A DNA stretch of 63,361 nucleotides from DAOTUB01 sp034437455. Lineage in GTDB: Bacteria > Chloroflexota > Anaerolineae > B4-G1. The position numbers were made by a program, and so were the translations under genes. The stretch covers positions 1 to 63,361 of the forward strand of contig DAOTUB010000007.1 in NCBI GenBank assembly GCA_034437455.1, given 5' to 3'. Below, one piece after another: positions 30,686 through 39,063 of the stretch. The notes beneath the pieces are model-generated. The model ran no database searches, was not told the origin of the DNA, and saw only the letters and a program-made list of their open reading frames with translations. Within the stretch, counting starts at the first letter, position 1. Every line of letters starts with the position of its first letter.

Positions 30686-31605
30686 TTACTTGTCGACCAC
30701 AACGCGCACAACTTTATCCGAAATTTGGCCTTTGATGTGCCCTCGGAATATCGGCTCTTACTGAGGCGATTAACGAAATAGTTGGGTATTTCATCGAGCC
30801 AGTTATTGAGCGTTGTCAGGAATTTGTCGGAGTAAGTCAGTGCCGTGCGGCGGACCTTGTCTCGCCACTTGAGCAAGCGCTTTTTCGCTTGAGCTTTGGT
30901 CATCTGTCGCTCAAAGAAGGTCGTGAATTTCTGACGCAATGTGTACGCCAACTTCAACTTGGGTGAGTATTCGAACAGGTAATTCAGTGTTTTGCGTTCG
31001 TCAGCGGTCAAATCCCGGTGGTTCTTGCGAATAATCCACCTAGTACCTTTGATGTATCTTCTCAATAACGTGGGGAGTAGCCGAGGTTTCCATACCTCGT
31101 AGGGTCGGCGCGATATGGAAATCGCGGCTACGACAAAAGCGCCCCAGAATATTGAGGTGTTGCCCTTTGACATTCTCGTCGTGTTCTGTGGTAGGTAGTT
31201 TCTTTTTGAGACGGCGACGTTCCTGCTTGCGCATCTTACCAACACATGCACGGCAGTTCTTGGCTACGTGGTACCGATCTACTACCATGTTGAGAGAGAC
31301 TTTAGAGTGGGCGGCGGCGAATTCTTTGAGCGCGTTGACGTATCCCTCCCACGTGTCTGTGCAGGTGGTGTCCAGCGTGCTCCATAAGCGTTGGGGAGTG
31401 GTATCCAGAAACCACTTGACGGTTTTCTTTTTCCGGTCTGACAAAACAGCCAGAACCGCCACGTGACCATCGGCTTGCTGAGTGGTAAAAAAGTTCCTCC
31501 GTCCTTTGGTCAGTGCTATCTCGTTGATGCCGATGACGCCCAACTCGTTGACCTCGTCCTAGTTCACGCCGACGTGAACACCACGCTCAATGACTCGCTA
31601 ATTTG
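30686..31605 (-). pseudogene. ISL3-family transposase, degenerate and interrupted by a MITE
   Basis: Minus strand. From about 31605: VIERGVHVGVN, then TAG where TGG (Trp) is expected (about 31561), then DEVNELGVIGINEIAL.KG, the DDE core with VDRYHVAKN, and EHDENVKG at 31164. There the 110-bp element 31053-31162 interrupts the gene. Beyond it GTRWIIRKNHRDLTADERK, YSPKLKLAYTLRQKF and NWLDEIPNYFVNRL continue in the ISL3 pattern, but the end is garbled and the N-terminal zinc/HTH part is missing. Deleting the element and one target copy restores NVKGTRWIIR exactly. The transposase is dead. Two open frames remain at 31040-31543 and 30601-31251. Confidence 0.85.
31053..31162. mobile_element. MITE, shell 1 (TGTATCTTCTCAATA ends), core beta, inside ISL3
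   Basis: A 110-bp element. Left end TGTATCTTCTCAATA, right end TATTGAGGTGTTGC (diverged inverted repeat), and near the right end the CCCCAGAATATTGA shared with the copy at 5556. Flanked by CCTTTGA on both sides (31046-31052 and 31164-31170), a 7-8 bp target duplication. The core, GTAGCCGAGGTTTCCATACC...ATATGGAAATCGCGGCTAC (about 31078-31133), differs from that of the 5556 copy and matches the cores at 36910 and 45183. Confidence 0.85.
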
Positions 31606-31614
31606 GGAGCCTAC

Positions 31615-31646
31615 AAAAATCCCATTGCTTGAGCGATGGGGTTTTT
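31615..31646. terminator. Bidirectional terminator-like hairpin
   Basis: AAAAATCCCAT (31615-31625) and ATGGGGTTTTT (31636-31646) pair over 11 positions with one G-T pair and a 10-base loop; A-tract and T-tract on either side could terminate both strands. It lies between the ISL3 remnant and the kinase gene and overlaps the kinase promoter. Confidence 0.45.
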
Positions 31647-31657
31647 CGGTGTATACT
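31629..31657 (+). promoter_or_regulatory. Putative promoter of the PAS/GAF sensor kinase
   Basis: TTGAGC (31629-31634), 17-bp spacer, TATACT (31652-31657) preceded by TG one base upstream. About 70 bases before the kinase ATG at 31730. Confidence 0.5.
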
Positions 31658-31729
31658 GGTGTCAGGTTTGCCGTGCGTTTCGTGGGGAAAAAGAATCCAA
31701 GTTTATTTGCCGGTGGTTTGGAGGAGAAC

Positions 31730-34700
31730 ATGGCTGAACTGGAACAGATAGAAAAGGCACTGCGAGAGAGCGAGGAACGCTTTCGCACACTGGTGGAAAA
31801 TGTGCCGGTTGGAGTGTTTCGCACCACACCGGGACCCAAAGGAGAATTTCTGATGGTGAACCCGGCCTTTCTCAATATGTATGGCTTTGACTCTACGGAA
31901 GCACTTGAGGGGAAAAGTGTAGCCGACCTGTATGCCAACCCCGACGAGAGAAAGATGTTTTCGGATCGCATACTAGCCCAGGGCAGCGTGACCGGGGCCG
32001 AACTCCGATTGAAGAAAAAAGACGGCTCGCTCTTCTGGGGTTCAGTCACAATTAAAGCAATACGTGACGAAAACGGCCCGGTCGCTTACTTTGATGGTGT
32101 CATCGAGGACATCACCGCGCGTAAGCGGGCCGAGGACTTGATCCGTGCACAACACGACCTGGCCCTGCAACTTGGCGCTGCGGTCGGACTGGACGAGACG
32201 CTGCGTCTGTGCGTCGAAGCGGCGATACGCGGCACAGAAATGGACGGCGGAGGAGTCTATCTCGTCGACGAAATCTCGCGAGATCTGAACCTGGCGTTTT
32301 CTACGGGGCTATCCCCTGAATTTATCGCAGCGACGTCCCACTATGATGTGGACGCGCCCAACACACGCCTGATTATGGAAGGTCGACCGATCTATATCCA
32401 GTATCAGGACTTGGATGTGCCGATGGACGAGACCAGGCGGCGCGAGGGACTGCGCGTCATTGCCATTCTCCCGGTCTCCCACGAAGGTCGAGTGATCGCC
32501 TGCATGAACATCACCTCGCGCTCTCTCGACCAGGTACCCACAGCCACCCGCGATACATTGGAGACCATCGCTGCCCAGATCGGCAGTTTTGTCGCTCGCG
32601 CGCGAGCCGAGGAAGCGTTGCAGGAGAGCAAGCAATTTCTCCAGAGTGTCTTTGACGGTATCCAAGACGGGATCAACGTGCTTGATACAGACTTGAATCT
32701 CGTTCGGGTAAACGCCTGGATGGAGAGGATGTACGCATCGCAAATGCCGCTGCAAGGTAAAAAGTGTTACTCGGTTTACCCGCAGAGAGAATCCCCATGC
32801 CCCTGGTGCCCGGCGCTCTCCACCTTGGATACGGGTAAAGTGCACAGCGAGGTCGTTCCCTATCCGTCCGAACAAGATCCTGCCGGTTGGATCGAGCTGT
32901 CGGCGTTTCCCCTAAAAGATGCGGCAGGGCGCGTGGTGGGTATCATCGAACACGTCAAAGACATCACCGAGCACAAGCAAGTGGAGGAGGCCCTCAGAGC
33001 CAGTGAAGAAAGATTCAGAACGCTGTTCGAGTTGTCGCCGTATGCCACAGTCTACACGGATCTGGAGGGAAACATCCTGGCGTGCAATCAGGAATTCGTC
33101 AACATGCACGGGCTGGATGGGGATACCGAGGCGCAGGTAGGTAAAAACGTCGCCGAGTTATTCTCTGAAAAAGAGCGGCCCTTTCTATTCTCGCTCCCCA
33201 ACAAAACGGTCGAAAAAAGTGCAATCGAGGGACCCATCGAGTATACTATGTTGAGAGAGGATGGTACAGCGTTCCCTACAGAAACCAAGAGCACGCTGAT
33301 CAGAGACCAGGACGGGAAGCCTGTGGCTATCCTCGGCATAGCATATGACATCACTGAGCGTAAGCGGGCAGAGGCCGAGCGGGAACATTTGCTGGCGCAA
33401 ATCCAAGAGCAGGCCCGGCGGGTGCAGCAGATCGTGGATACTGTGCCGGAAGGCGTGTTCTTGCTGAACGCTGACGGCCAGGTCATCCTGGCCAACCCGC
33501 TGGCGGAAAGAGAGCTGGTTGCTCTGGCCGATGCCAAAGTGGGAGACACGCTCACCCACCTGGGCGACCGACCGTTGGCGGAACTTTTGACCTCTCCTCC
33601 CCAGGGGTTGTGGCATCCTGTGAAAGCGGATAGACGGAGCTTTCAGGTCATTGCCCGTCCGATGGAAAGCGGCCCGGAAACCCAGAATTGGGTGCTGGTC
33701 GTCCGCGACGTCACCCAGCAGCACGAGATGGAACGGCGCGCCCAGCAGCAGGAACGGCTGGCCGCCGTGGGACAACTGGCCGCCGGGATCGCCCACGACT
33801 TTAACAACATCCTGGCTACCGTCATTCTCTACGCTCAGATGTCGGCGCGGGAGGAAGGAATTCCCACCCGCGTCCGGGAGCGCATGGAGACGATCAACGA
33901 GCAGGCCCGGCACGCGACGCGTCTGACGCAGCAGATTCTCGACTTTAGCCGGCGCGCGGTGCTCGAACGGCGCCCGATGGACCTGTTGATTTTCCTGAAG
34001 GAGCAGATCAAGCTACTGGAGCGCACGCTGCCAGAAAGTATCCAGATCGAGCTGAGTTACGGGCCGGACGAGTATGCGATCCACGCCGACCCGACGCGCA
34101 TACAACAGATGGTGATGAACCTGTCCGTCAACGCGCGGGATGCCATGTCAGAGGGAGGTAACCTGCGCATCAAGTTGGAGCGGATCCAGATCGAGGACGG
34201 CCAAGAGCCGCCACTGCCCGAAATGGAGCCTGGGGAGTGGATCGAGCTACAGGTGACGGATACCGGCAGTGGCATTCCGCCCGACATTCTGCCGCACATC
34301 TTTGATCCCTTTTTCACCACCAAACCGGTCGGCGTTGGGACGGGATTGGGTCTGGCCCAGGTATGGGGGATTGTGACGCAGCACGAGGGCCACATCGACG
34401 TGACCACCAGGATCGGAGAAGGGACGACGTTCACCATCTATCTGCCTCCCTTGTCGATAGCTCCATTGGAAGAGCTGCCTCTGGAAACGGAAGCCCTCTT
34501 CCAAGGAGAAGGGGAAACGATATTGGTGGTGGAGGATAACGAGACCATGCGGAAGGCGCTGGTAGAGACCCTGGCGCTGCTCAACTATCGCGTGCTGGAG
34601 GCGGCGAACGGTCTTGAGGCCCTGGCGCTCCTGGAGCAAAACCCTTTCCAGCCCGCAGAGGGAGAAGAGATCGCGCTGGTCTTGAGCGACATGGTCATGC

Positions 34701-34894
34701 CAGAGATGGGAGGACAGGCGTTGCTCAACGCAATGAGAGAGCGCGGCCTATCCCTGCCGGTGGTGGTGTTGAGCGGCCATCCGGTGGAGAACGAACTAAA
34801 AAACCTGCGCGCGCAGGGGTTGGCGGGGTGGCTGCTCAAGCCCCCGCGCCTGGAGGAACTGGCGCAGTTGTTGGCGCAGGCGTTGAATCGCTGA
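31730..34894 (+). CDS. Multi-PAS/GAF hybrid sensor histidine kinase with C-terminal receiver
   Basis: 1054 residues, no transmembrane segment, so a cytoplasmic sensor. Approximate order: PAS 10-135 (ESEERFRTLVENVPVGVF); GAF 145-300; PAS 305-425 with a CYSVYP...PCPWCPAL cysteine patch; PAS 425-545; PAS 555-660; HisKA with His689 in GIAHDFNNILATVIL; HATPase with NARDAMSEGG, DTGSGIP, GTGLGLAQVWG; receiver with Asp987 in LSDMVMPEMGG. ATG 31730 was chosen because GGAGGAG precedes it and the PAS helix follows; the longer open frame overlaps the transposase remnant. The internal receiver suggests a phosphorelay; no partner is adjacent. Possibly redox- or metal-sensing through the cysteine PAS. Confidence 0.92.
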   Translation: MAELEQIEKALRESEERFRTLVENVPVGVFRTTPGPKGEFLMVNPAFLNMYGFDSTEALEGKSVADLYANPDERKMFSDRILAQGSVTGAELRLKKKDGSLFWGSVTIKAIRDENGPVAYFDGVIEDITARKRAEDLIRAQHDLALQLGAAVGLDETLRLCVEAAIRGTEMDGGGVYLVDEISRDLNLAFSTGLSPEFIAATSHYDVDAPNTRLIMEGRPIYIQYQDLDVPMDETRRREGLRVIAILPVSHEGRVIACMNITSRSLDQVPTATRDTLETIAAQIGSFVARARAEEALQESKQFLQSVFDGIQDGINVLDTDLNLVRVNAWMERMYASQMPLQGKKCYSVYPQRESPCPWCPALSTLDTGKVHSEVVPYPSEQDPAGWIELSAFPLKDAAGRVVGIIEHVKDITEHKQVEEALRASEERFRTLFELSPYATVYTDLEGNILACNQEFVNMHGLDGDTEAQVGKNVAELFSEKERPFLFSLPNKTVEKSAIEGPIEYTMLREDGTAFPTETKSTLIRDQDGKPVAILGIAYDITERKRAEAEREHLLAQIQEQARRVQQIVDTVPEGVFLLNADGQVILANPLAERELVALADAKVGDTLTHLGDRPLAELLTSPPQGLWHPVKADRRSFQVIARPMESGPETQNWVLVVRDVTQQHEMERRAQQQERLAAVGQLAAGIAHDFNNILATVILYAQMSAREEGIPTRVRERMETINEQARHATRLTQQILDFSRRAVLERRPMDLLIFLKEQIKLLERTLPESIQIELSYGPDEYAIHADPTRIQQMVMNLSVNARDAMSEGGNLRIKLERIQIEDGQEPPLPEMEPGEWIELQVTDTGSGIPPDILPHIFDPFFTTKPVGVGTGLGLAQVWGIVTQHEGHIDVTTRIGEGTTFTIYLPPLSIAPLEELPLETEALFQGEGETILVVEDNETMRKALVETLALLNYRVLEAANGLEALALLEQNPFQPAEGEEIALVLSDMVMPEMGGQALLNAMRERGLSLPVVVLSGHPVENELKNLRAQGLAGWLLKPPRLEELAQLLAQALNR

Positions 34895-34952
34895 TGCGCT
34901 GATGATGCTGAGGCTCGCTGAATCGCAGGGGTTTTTCAAGGCATCAGTGAGA

Positions 34953-35408
34953 TCAATCTGTGGGAGTTTCGAGAACCGTCATGATGGCAGCAAGAGACAG
35001 TTGTTCTGTCTTTTCGTGCCACTCGGCAAAAGAGAGCGCCCCCTTTACTAAATTCAATGTCTCGCCAACCCGCACGCCGAACATAAAAACAGTGTCGCCT
35101 GGCGGCTTACCATCCCAAGGCAAATCAGGATATCGTTGGATTAACAAAAGTTCACTTACAGTACACTCTTCGTTTCCGATATGTACTGTTTCCAAAGGAG
35201 CATCCAACGATACCAAGACGGCAGCATCCCACTTAAACACTCCTCTGTCCGTGCCAAGTGTATAATCTTGCTCTACCACCCAATACGATGCAAGGACACC
35301 CTTGACTTGTTTTCCTCTACTCCATCGGGACGGCGCGTTATAATCCCCGATGAAGCCAAGCAATGTGCCTGGCTCAATCTTGAGTTCCCTAAACGATTCT
35401 GGGTTCAC
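34953..35408 (-). CDS. Hypothetical protein
   Basis: 151 residues, soluble, no recognised family. GTG 35408 on the minus strand follows AGGAGGAGG closely, which supports translation. The middle alternates strand-like segments (LGFIGDYNAPSRW, VLASYWVVEQDYTLG, AAVLVSLDAPLETVHIG), and the end is a helix (GALSFAEWHEKTEQLSLAAIMTVL). It follows the PurF paralog on the same strand by about 57 bases, so it may belong to that transcript; no functional clue beyond position. Confidence 0.6.
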   Translation of the reverse strand: MNPESFRELKIEPGTLLGFIGDYNAPSRWSRGKQVKGVLASYWVVEQDYTLGTDRGVFKWDAAVLVSLDAPLETVHIGNEECTVSELLLIQRYPDLPWDGKPPGDTVFMFGVRVGETLNLVKGALSFAEWHEKTEQLSLAAIMTVLETPTD

Positions 35409-35465
35409 AATCCTCCTCCTAGCGATAGAAGGTGTCGCTCCCTTTTCCCACTATGGCGCGTAGCC

Positions 35466-36866
35466 TCATCCCGCCCCATCCCAACAATACGTACAAACCC
35501 TTTCCTTCGGCAAACCAATCGCCTCGATCATATCCGGCACCGTCTGATACTTCAGGGAGGTGAGATTCAGGCGATTCCGAATGCGGTCCACCATCGCGCG
35601 GTACTTTTCTGAACTCGGATCGGCGTACGCTTCGAGAGAGACGTCGCCCCGGCCTTCCAGTTCGTGGATCGCCCGCCGACCGGCCAGCTCCAGCTCGGAG
35701 CGGGAGCGGGAAAAGTTCAGGAACTGGCAGGCGTGGATCAGCGGCGGGCAGGCCGGGCGCACGTGCACCTCCCGCGCGCCATAGTCGTACAGCCGTTGAA
35801 CGGTCTCGTGCAACTGCGTGCCGCGGACGATGGAATCCTCGCAGAACAACAGCCGCCTCCCCTGGATCAACTCGCGGATCGGGATCAACTTCATCCGCGC
35901 CACCAGGTCGCGGACGGCCTGATCCGACGGCGTAAAGCTGCGCGGCCAGGTGGGCGTGTACTTGACGAACGGCCGGCAGTAGGGAATCTGAGCCTGGTTG
36001 GCATAGCCGATGGCGTGGGCGATGCCGGAATCGGGGACGCCGGCGACCATATCCACCTCCACGTCGTCGTTGCGGGCCAGGGCCGCGCCGCTGCGGTAGC
36101 GCATATCCTCGACGTTTCGCCTCTCGTAGCTGGAGGCCGGGTAGCCGTAATAGACCCACAGGAAGGCGCAGATCCGCAAATGGTCTCCCGGCGCGGCTCG
36201 CTGCTCGATAGATTCGGGCGTCAGCAATACGATCTCGCCCGGCCCCAGTTCGTACTTGAAGCGATACTCCAGGTTGGGGAAGGCGCACGTCTCCAGCGAG
36301 ACGGAGTAGGCGCCGTCCTTTTCGCCGATCACCAGCGGCGTGCGCCCCAGCCGATCGCGAGCGGCGTAGAGTCCGCGAGTGGTCAAGATCAGCAGCGAGC
36401 AGGAGCCGTCAATCGCCTCCTGCGCCCGCCGGATGCCCTCCTCGAACGTTGCCTCCTGATCGATCAGCGTCGAGACGAGTTCAGTGGGACTGACCTCGCC
36501 GCCGCTTGTCTCGGTAAAGTGTGTGGTATGCCGGTCGAACGCCTCATCCACCAATTGCTGGACGTTGTTGATCTTGCCGACCGTGCTGATCGCATAGTCG
36601 CCCAGGTGCGAGCGGATGATGAGCGGCTGACTTTCGGTGTCGCTGATGCACCCGATCCCCATGTTGCCGCTCATCTTTTGAATGTCGTCCTCGAACCTCG
36701 CGCGGAACTGGTTGTTCTCGATGCTGTGGATGAAGCGCGTGAAGCGCTTGCCGCTCCACACGGCCAGGCCGCCGCGACGGGTGCCCAGGTGCGAGTGATA
36801 GTCTGTCCCGTAAAACAAATCCTGTACGCAATCCTCTTTTGAAACTACGCCAAAAAGTCCCCCCAT
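35466..36866 (-). CDS. Amidophosphoribosyltransferase paralog lacking the N-terminal Cys nucleophile
   Basis: 466 residues. Starts MGGLFGVVSKEDCVQDLFYGTDYHSHLGTRRGGLAVW: where PurF has a mature N-terminal Cys (CGIFG/CGVCG), this has Gly-Gly, so glutamine hydrolysis by the usual mechanism is not possible. The rest of the Ntn-type glutaminase domain and the phosphoribosyltransferase domain are kept, including GVPDSGIAHAIGYAN and the PRPP motif LLFCEDSIVRGTQL. Cysteines equivalent to the Fe-S ligands of Bacillus-type PurF remain (ICAFLW, HACQFL, CTYC). I recall similar MGGFFG proteins annotated as PurF in other phyla. It may be ammonia-dependent or regulatory. AGGAG precedes the ATG. Confidence 0.85.
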   Translation of the reverse strand: MGGLFGVVSKEDCVQDLFYGTDYHSHLGTRRGGLAVWSGKRFTRFIHSIENNQFRARFEDDIQKMSGNMGIGCISDTESQPLIIRSHLGDYAISTVGKINNVQQLVDEAFDRHTTHFTETSGGEVSPTELVSTLIDQEATFEEGIRRAQEAIDGSCSLLILTTRGLYAARDRLGRTPLVIGEKDGAYSVSLETCAFPNLEYRFKYELGPGEIVLLTPESIEQRAAPGDHLRICAFLWVYYGYPASSYERRNVEDMRYRSGAALARNDDVEVDMVAGVPDSGIAHAIGYANQAQIPYCRPFVKYTPTWPRSFTPSDQAVRDLVARMKLIPIRELIQGRRLLFCEDSIVRGTQLHETVQRLYDYGAREVHVRPACPPLIHACQFLNFSRSRSELELAGRRAIHELEGRGDVSLEAYADPSSEKYRAMVDRIRNRLNLTSLKYQTVPDMIEAIGLPKERVCTYCWDGAG

Positions 36867-36887
36867 CGAAAGAACTCCTCATGATTT

Positions 36888-36979
36888 GGGTGTGTTTCAA
36901 ATGGGTTGAGTAGTCGCGCTTTCCATAGCGCGCGGTATGGAAACCGCGACTACCTCCAAAACTGAAATGAAATGCACCC
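36888..36979. mobile_element. MITE, shell 2 (GGGTGTGTTTCA ends), core beta
   Basis: A 92-bp element between the two purF genes. Left end GGGTGTGTTTCAAATG, right end GAAATGAAATGCACCC; the flanks CTCATGATT and TTAATGATT agree at 7 of 9 positions if the element begins one base earlier, a decayed target duplication. The core is GTAGTCGCGCTTTCCATAGC...GGTATGGAAACCGCGACTAC. It ends about 21 bases before the PurF-paralog start codon, so it forms its 5' leader. Sister copy at 45158. The 150 bases from 36980 to 37129 hold only a small ATGCGAT/ATCGCAT hairpin. Confidence 0.75.
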
Positions 36980-37129
36980 TTAATGATTCGAATCGTTTGA
37001 GACGTTGTTGATCTCAGCCAAGCCTAGCAATGAATTGCCCGGCTGAAATACAAAATGCGATGAAATCGCATTCGTTCCGAATCCGTTTCAACGGGTTTCC
37101 TGCACCAGCCGATGTCTTCAGATCGAGGT

Positions 37130-38551
37130 CTAACCCGGTTCAAACATCAGCTTACCTGTCTCGGTCAAAGCTGGCACAGGATACTCCCCGCTGAAACAGG
37201 CCCGGCAATGGCCCCTTGCCTCCGATCCAACGACCTCCTGCAACCCCTCCAGCGAAACGTAACCCAGGCTGTCCACCTCGAGGTGACGGGCGATCTCGTC
37301 CACGCTCATGCGGGCGGCGATCAGTTCCTCCCGCGTGCTCATATCCACGCCCATGTAACATTGGTGGCGGATCGGCGGTGAGGCCACCCGCATGTGCACC
37401 TCAGTCGCCCCGGCCTGGCGCAGCAGGGCGACGAGGGGGCCGCTGGTGTTGCCGCGCACGATCGAGTCGTCCACCACGATGATGCGCTTGCCCCGCAGGT
37501 CGACCAGAGGATTATACTTGAGCGCCACGCCCCGGCGGCGCAACCGGTCGTCGGGTTGGATGAAGGTCCGCCCGATGTAGCGGTTCTTGATCAACCCCTC
37601 ACCGAACGGCACGCCAGAGGCGTTGGCGTACCCGATGGCGTGGGACGTGGCCGAGTCGGGCACGCCGATGACCATGTCCGCGTCGACGGGATGCTCCTGG
37701 GCCAACCGCGCTCCCAGGTGGCGGCGCACCCGGTGGATCGATTGTCCCTCCAGCAGCGAGTCGGGGCGGGCGAAGTAGATGTACTCAAAGATGCACAACG
37801 CCGAGCGGGCCGCCGCCTCCACGCCCTGCCACGAGGTGAGGCCGCTTTCGTCTAGGCGCACGATCTCGCCCGGCCGCACCTCCCGCACAAAGGTCGCCCC
37901 AATCGTCGCCAGCGCGCACGTCTCCGACGCTGTCACCCAGCCCTTCCCGTTCAACCGGCCCAGGCAGAGCGGGCGAAATCCCCAGGGGTCCCGCGCGCCA
38001 TAGACCGCCTCCCGCGTGATGATCGTCAGCGAATAGGCGCCCTCTACGCGCTCCATAAAGGCCGTGATGCGCTCCTCCCACGCGCCGCCCGGCGCGCCGG
38101 CCAGCATCTGGGTGATCACCTCGCTGTCGGAGGACGAGATCAGCCCCACACCCTTGTCCAGCAGGTCTCGCCGCAGGGCGGGGGCGTTGGTCAGGTTGCC
38201 ATTGTGGGCGATCCCCAGCGGACCCAGCGCCGTCTCGATCAGGTAAGGCTGAGCATTGCGCAGAAAGGAGGAGCCGGTCGTGGAGTAGCGGTTGTGGCCG
38301 ATGGCCAGGTGGCCTTTCAGGTGATGCAGGTTTTCCTCGTTAAAGACCTGCGAGACCAGGCCCATCCCCTTGTGGATGTGAGCGATGCGGCCATCGGAGG
38401 TAGCGATACCGGCGCTCTCCTGCCCTCGGTGTTGCAGGGCATAGAGGGCGAAAAAGGCCAGCCGAGCTACCTGGACGCCGGGGGCATACATGCCGCAGAC
38501 GCCACAGGCCTCTCGAGGCTTGTCTACAGATGTACGCATCGGCGTGTTCAT
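37130..38551 (-). CDS. purF: Amidophosphoribosyltransferase (PurF), Fe-S type
   Basis: Commits PRPP to purine synthesis, making phosphoribosylamine from glutamine. A short propeptide ends at REA, so the nucleophile is Cys16 in ACGVCGMYAPG. Glutaminase domain: ALQHRGQESAGIA, HNRYSTTG, AHNGNLTNA, SSSDSEVI. Transferase domain: GVPDSATSHAIGYA and the PRPP loop IIVVDDSIVRGNTS. Cysteines in ALCIFEYIYF, HQCYMGVDM and HCRACF match the 4Fe-4S ligands of the B. subtilis class. The start codon overlaps the purE stop by the ATGA arrangement, showing coupling. Third gene of purC-purE-purF. Confidence 0.96.
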   Translation of the reverse strand: MNTPMRTSVDKPREACGVCGMYAPGVQVARLAFFALYALQHRGQESAGIATSDGRIAHIHKGMGLVSQVFNEENLHHLKGHLAIGHNRYSTTGSSFLRNAQPYLIETALGPLGIAHNGNLTNAPALRRDLLDKGVGLISSSDSEVITQMLAGAPGGAWEERITAFMERVEGAYSLTIITREAVYGARDPWGFRPLCLGRLNGKGWVTASETCALATIGATFVREVRPGEIVRLDESGLTSWQGVEAAARSALCIFEYIYFARPDSLLEGQSIHRVRRHLGARLAQEHPVDADMVIGVPDSATSHAIGYANASGVPFGEGLIKNRYIGRTFIQPDDRLRRRGVALKYNPLVDLRGKRIIVVDDSIVRGNTSGPLVALLRQAGATEVHMRVASPPIRHQCYMGVDMSTREELIAARMSVDEIARHLEVDSLGYVSLEGLQEVVGSEARGHCRACFSGEYPVPALTETGKLMFEPG

Positions 38552-39021
38552 TCCTGTAACGCAGCGTCGGCGTCGACGAGTCGCTGGCGCTGTTTCTCCT
38601 GCGCCTGCTGCACCTTCCGGCGCAGATCAGGTTCGATCAATCCCAACATCTTGGCCGCCAGCAGCGCCGCGCTTTCCGGCTCCAGCACCACCGCCGGGGC
38701 GATGCCCGACGGCATACGGAGGGAGGATAGCAGGTCGCCTCCGGCGAACTTTTCCGAATAGGGCGGGCAGGCGATGACGGGCGCGCTCACCTGGCCGTCC
38801 ACCAGGCCGCTGAGGGCGTTGCTGCGCCCGGCCACGGTGATATAGACCTTGGGACGCGGGTCGGCCTCATACTCTTCCAGTAGATTCAGAATGTAGTGCG
38901 GCACTTTGTGGGCCGATCCCACGCGCATCTCCCAGGGAATGCCCAAGCTCTCTAGTGCGTCGGTAATTCGCTGGCCGATGGGTCTATCGCTGGGCGATCC
39001 CATTATGATAACGACGAACAT
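38548..39021 (-). CDS. purE: Class II PurE, AIR carboxylase
   Basis: Makes CAIR from AIR. N-terminus VVIIMGSPSDRPIG, then RVGSAHKVPHYILNLLEEYE, VAGRSNALSGLVDGQV, PVIACPPYSEKFAGGDLLSSLRMPSG and VLEPESAALLAAKMLGL. The SSLRMPSG block and LEPESAA in place of GVPVATVA are features of class II (animal-type) enzymes, which carboxylate AIR directly with CO2. Class I enzymes need PurK; no purK is seen here. ATG 39021 has GGAG nine bases upstream; a GTG at 39027 is too close. Located 42 bases after purC. Confidence 0.9.
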   Translation of the reverse strand: MFVVIIMGSPSDRPIGQRITDALESLGIPWEMRVGSAHKVPHYILNLLEEYEADPRPKVYITVAGRSNALSGLVDGQVSAPVIACPPYSEKFAGGDLLSSLRMPSGIAPAVVLEPESAALLAAKMLGLIEPDLRRKVQQAQEKQRQRLVDADAALQE

Positions 39022-39063
39022 TAACACATTCTCCTCTCGGACTCGAACTTTACGGCTTTCCTT

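Noticed and set aside
35419..36288. 289-codon minus frame overlapping the PurF paralog
   Set aside because: Different frame from the PurF-like protein, Arg/Pro/Gly-rich shadow without motifs.
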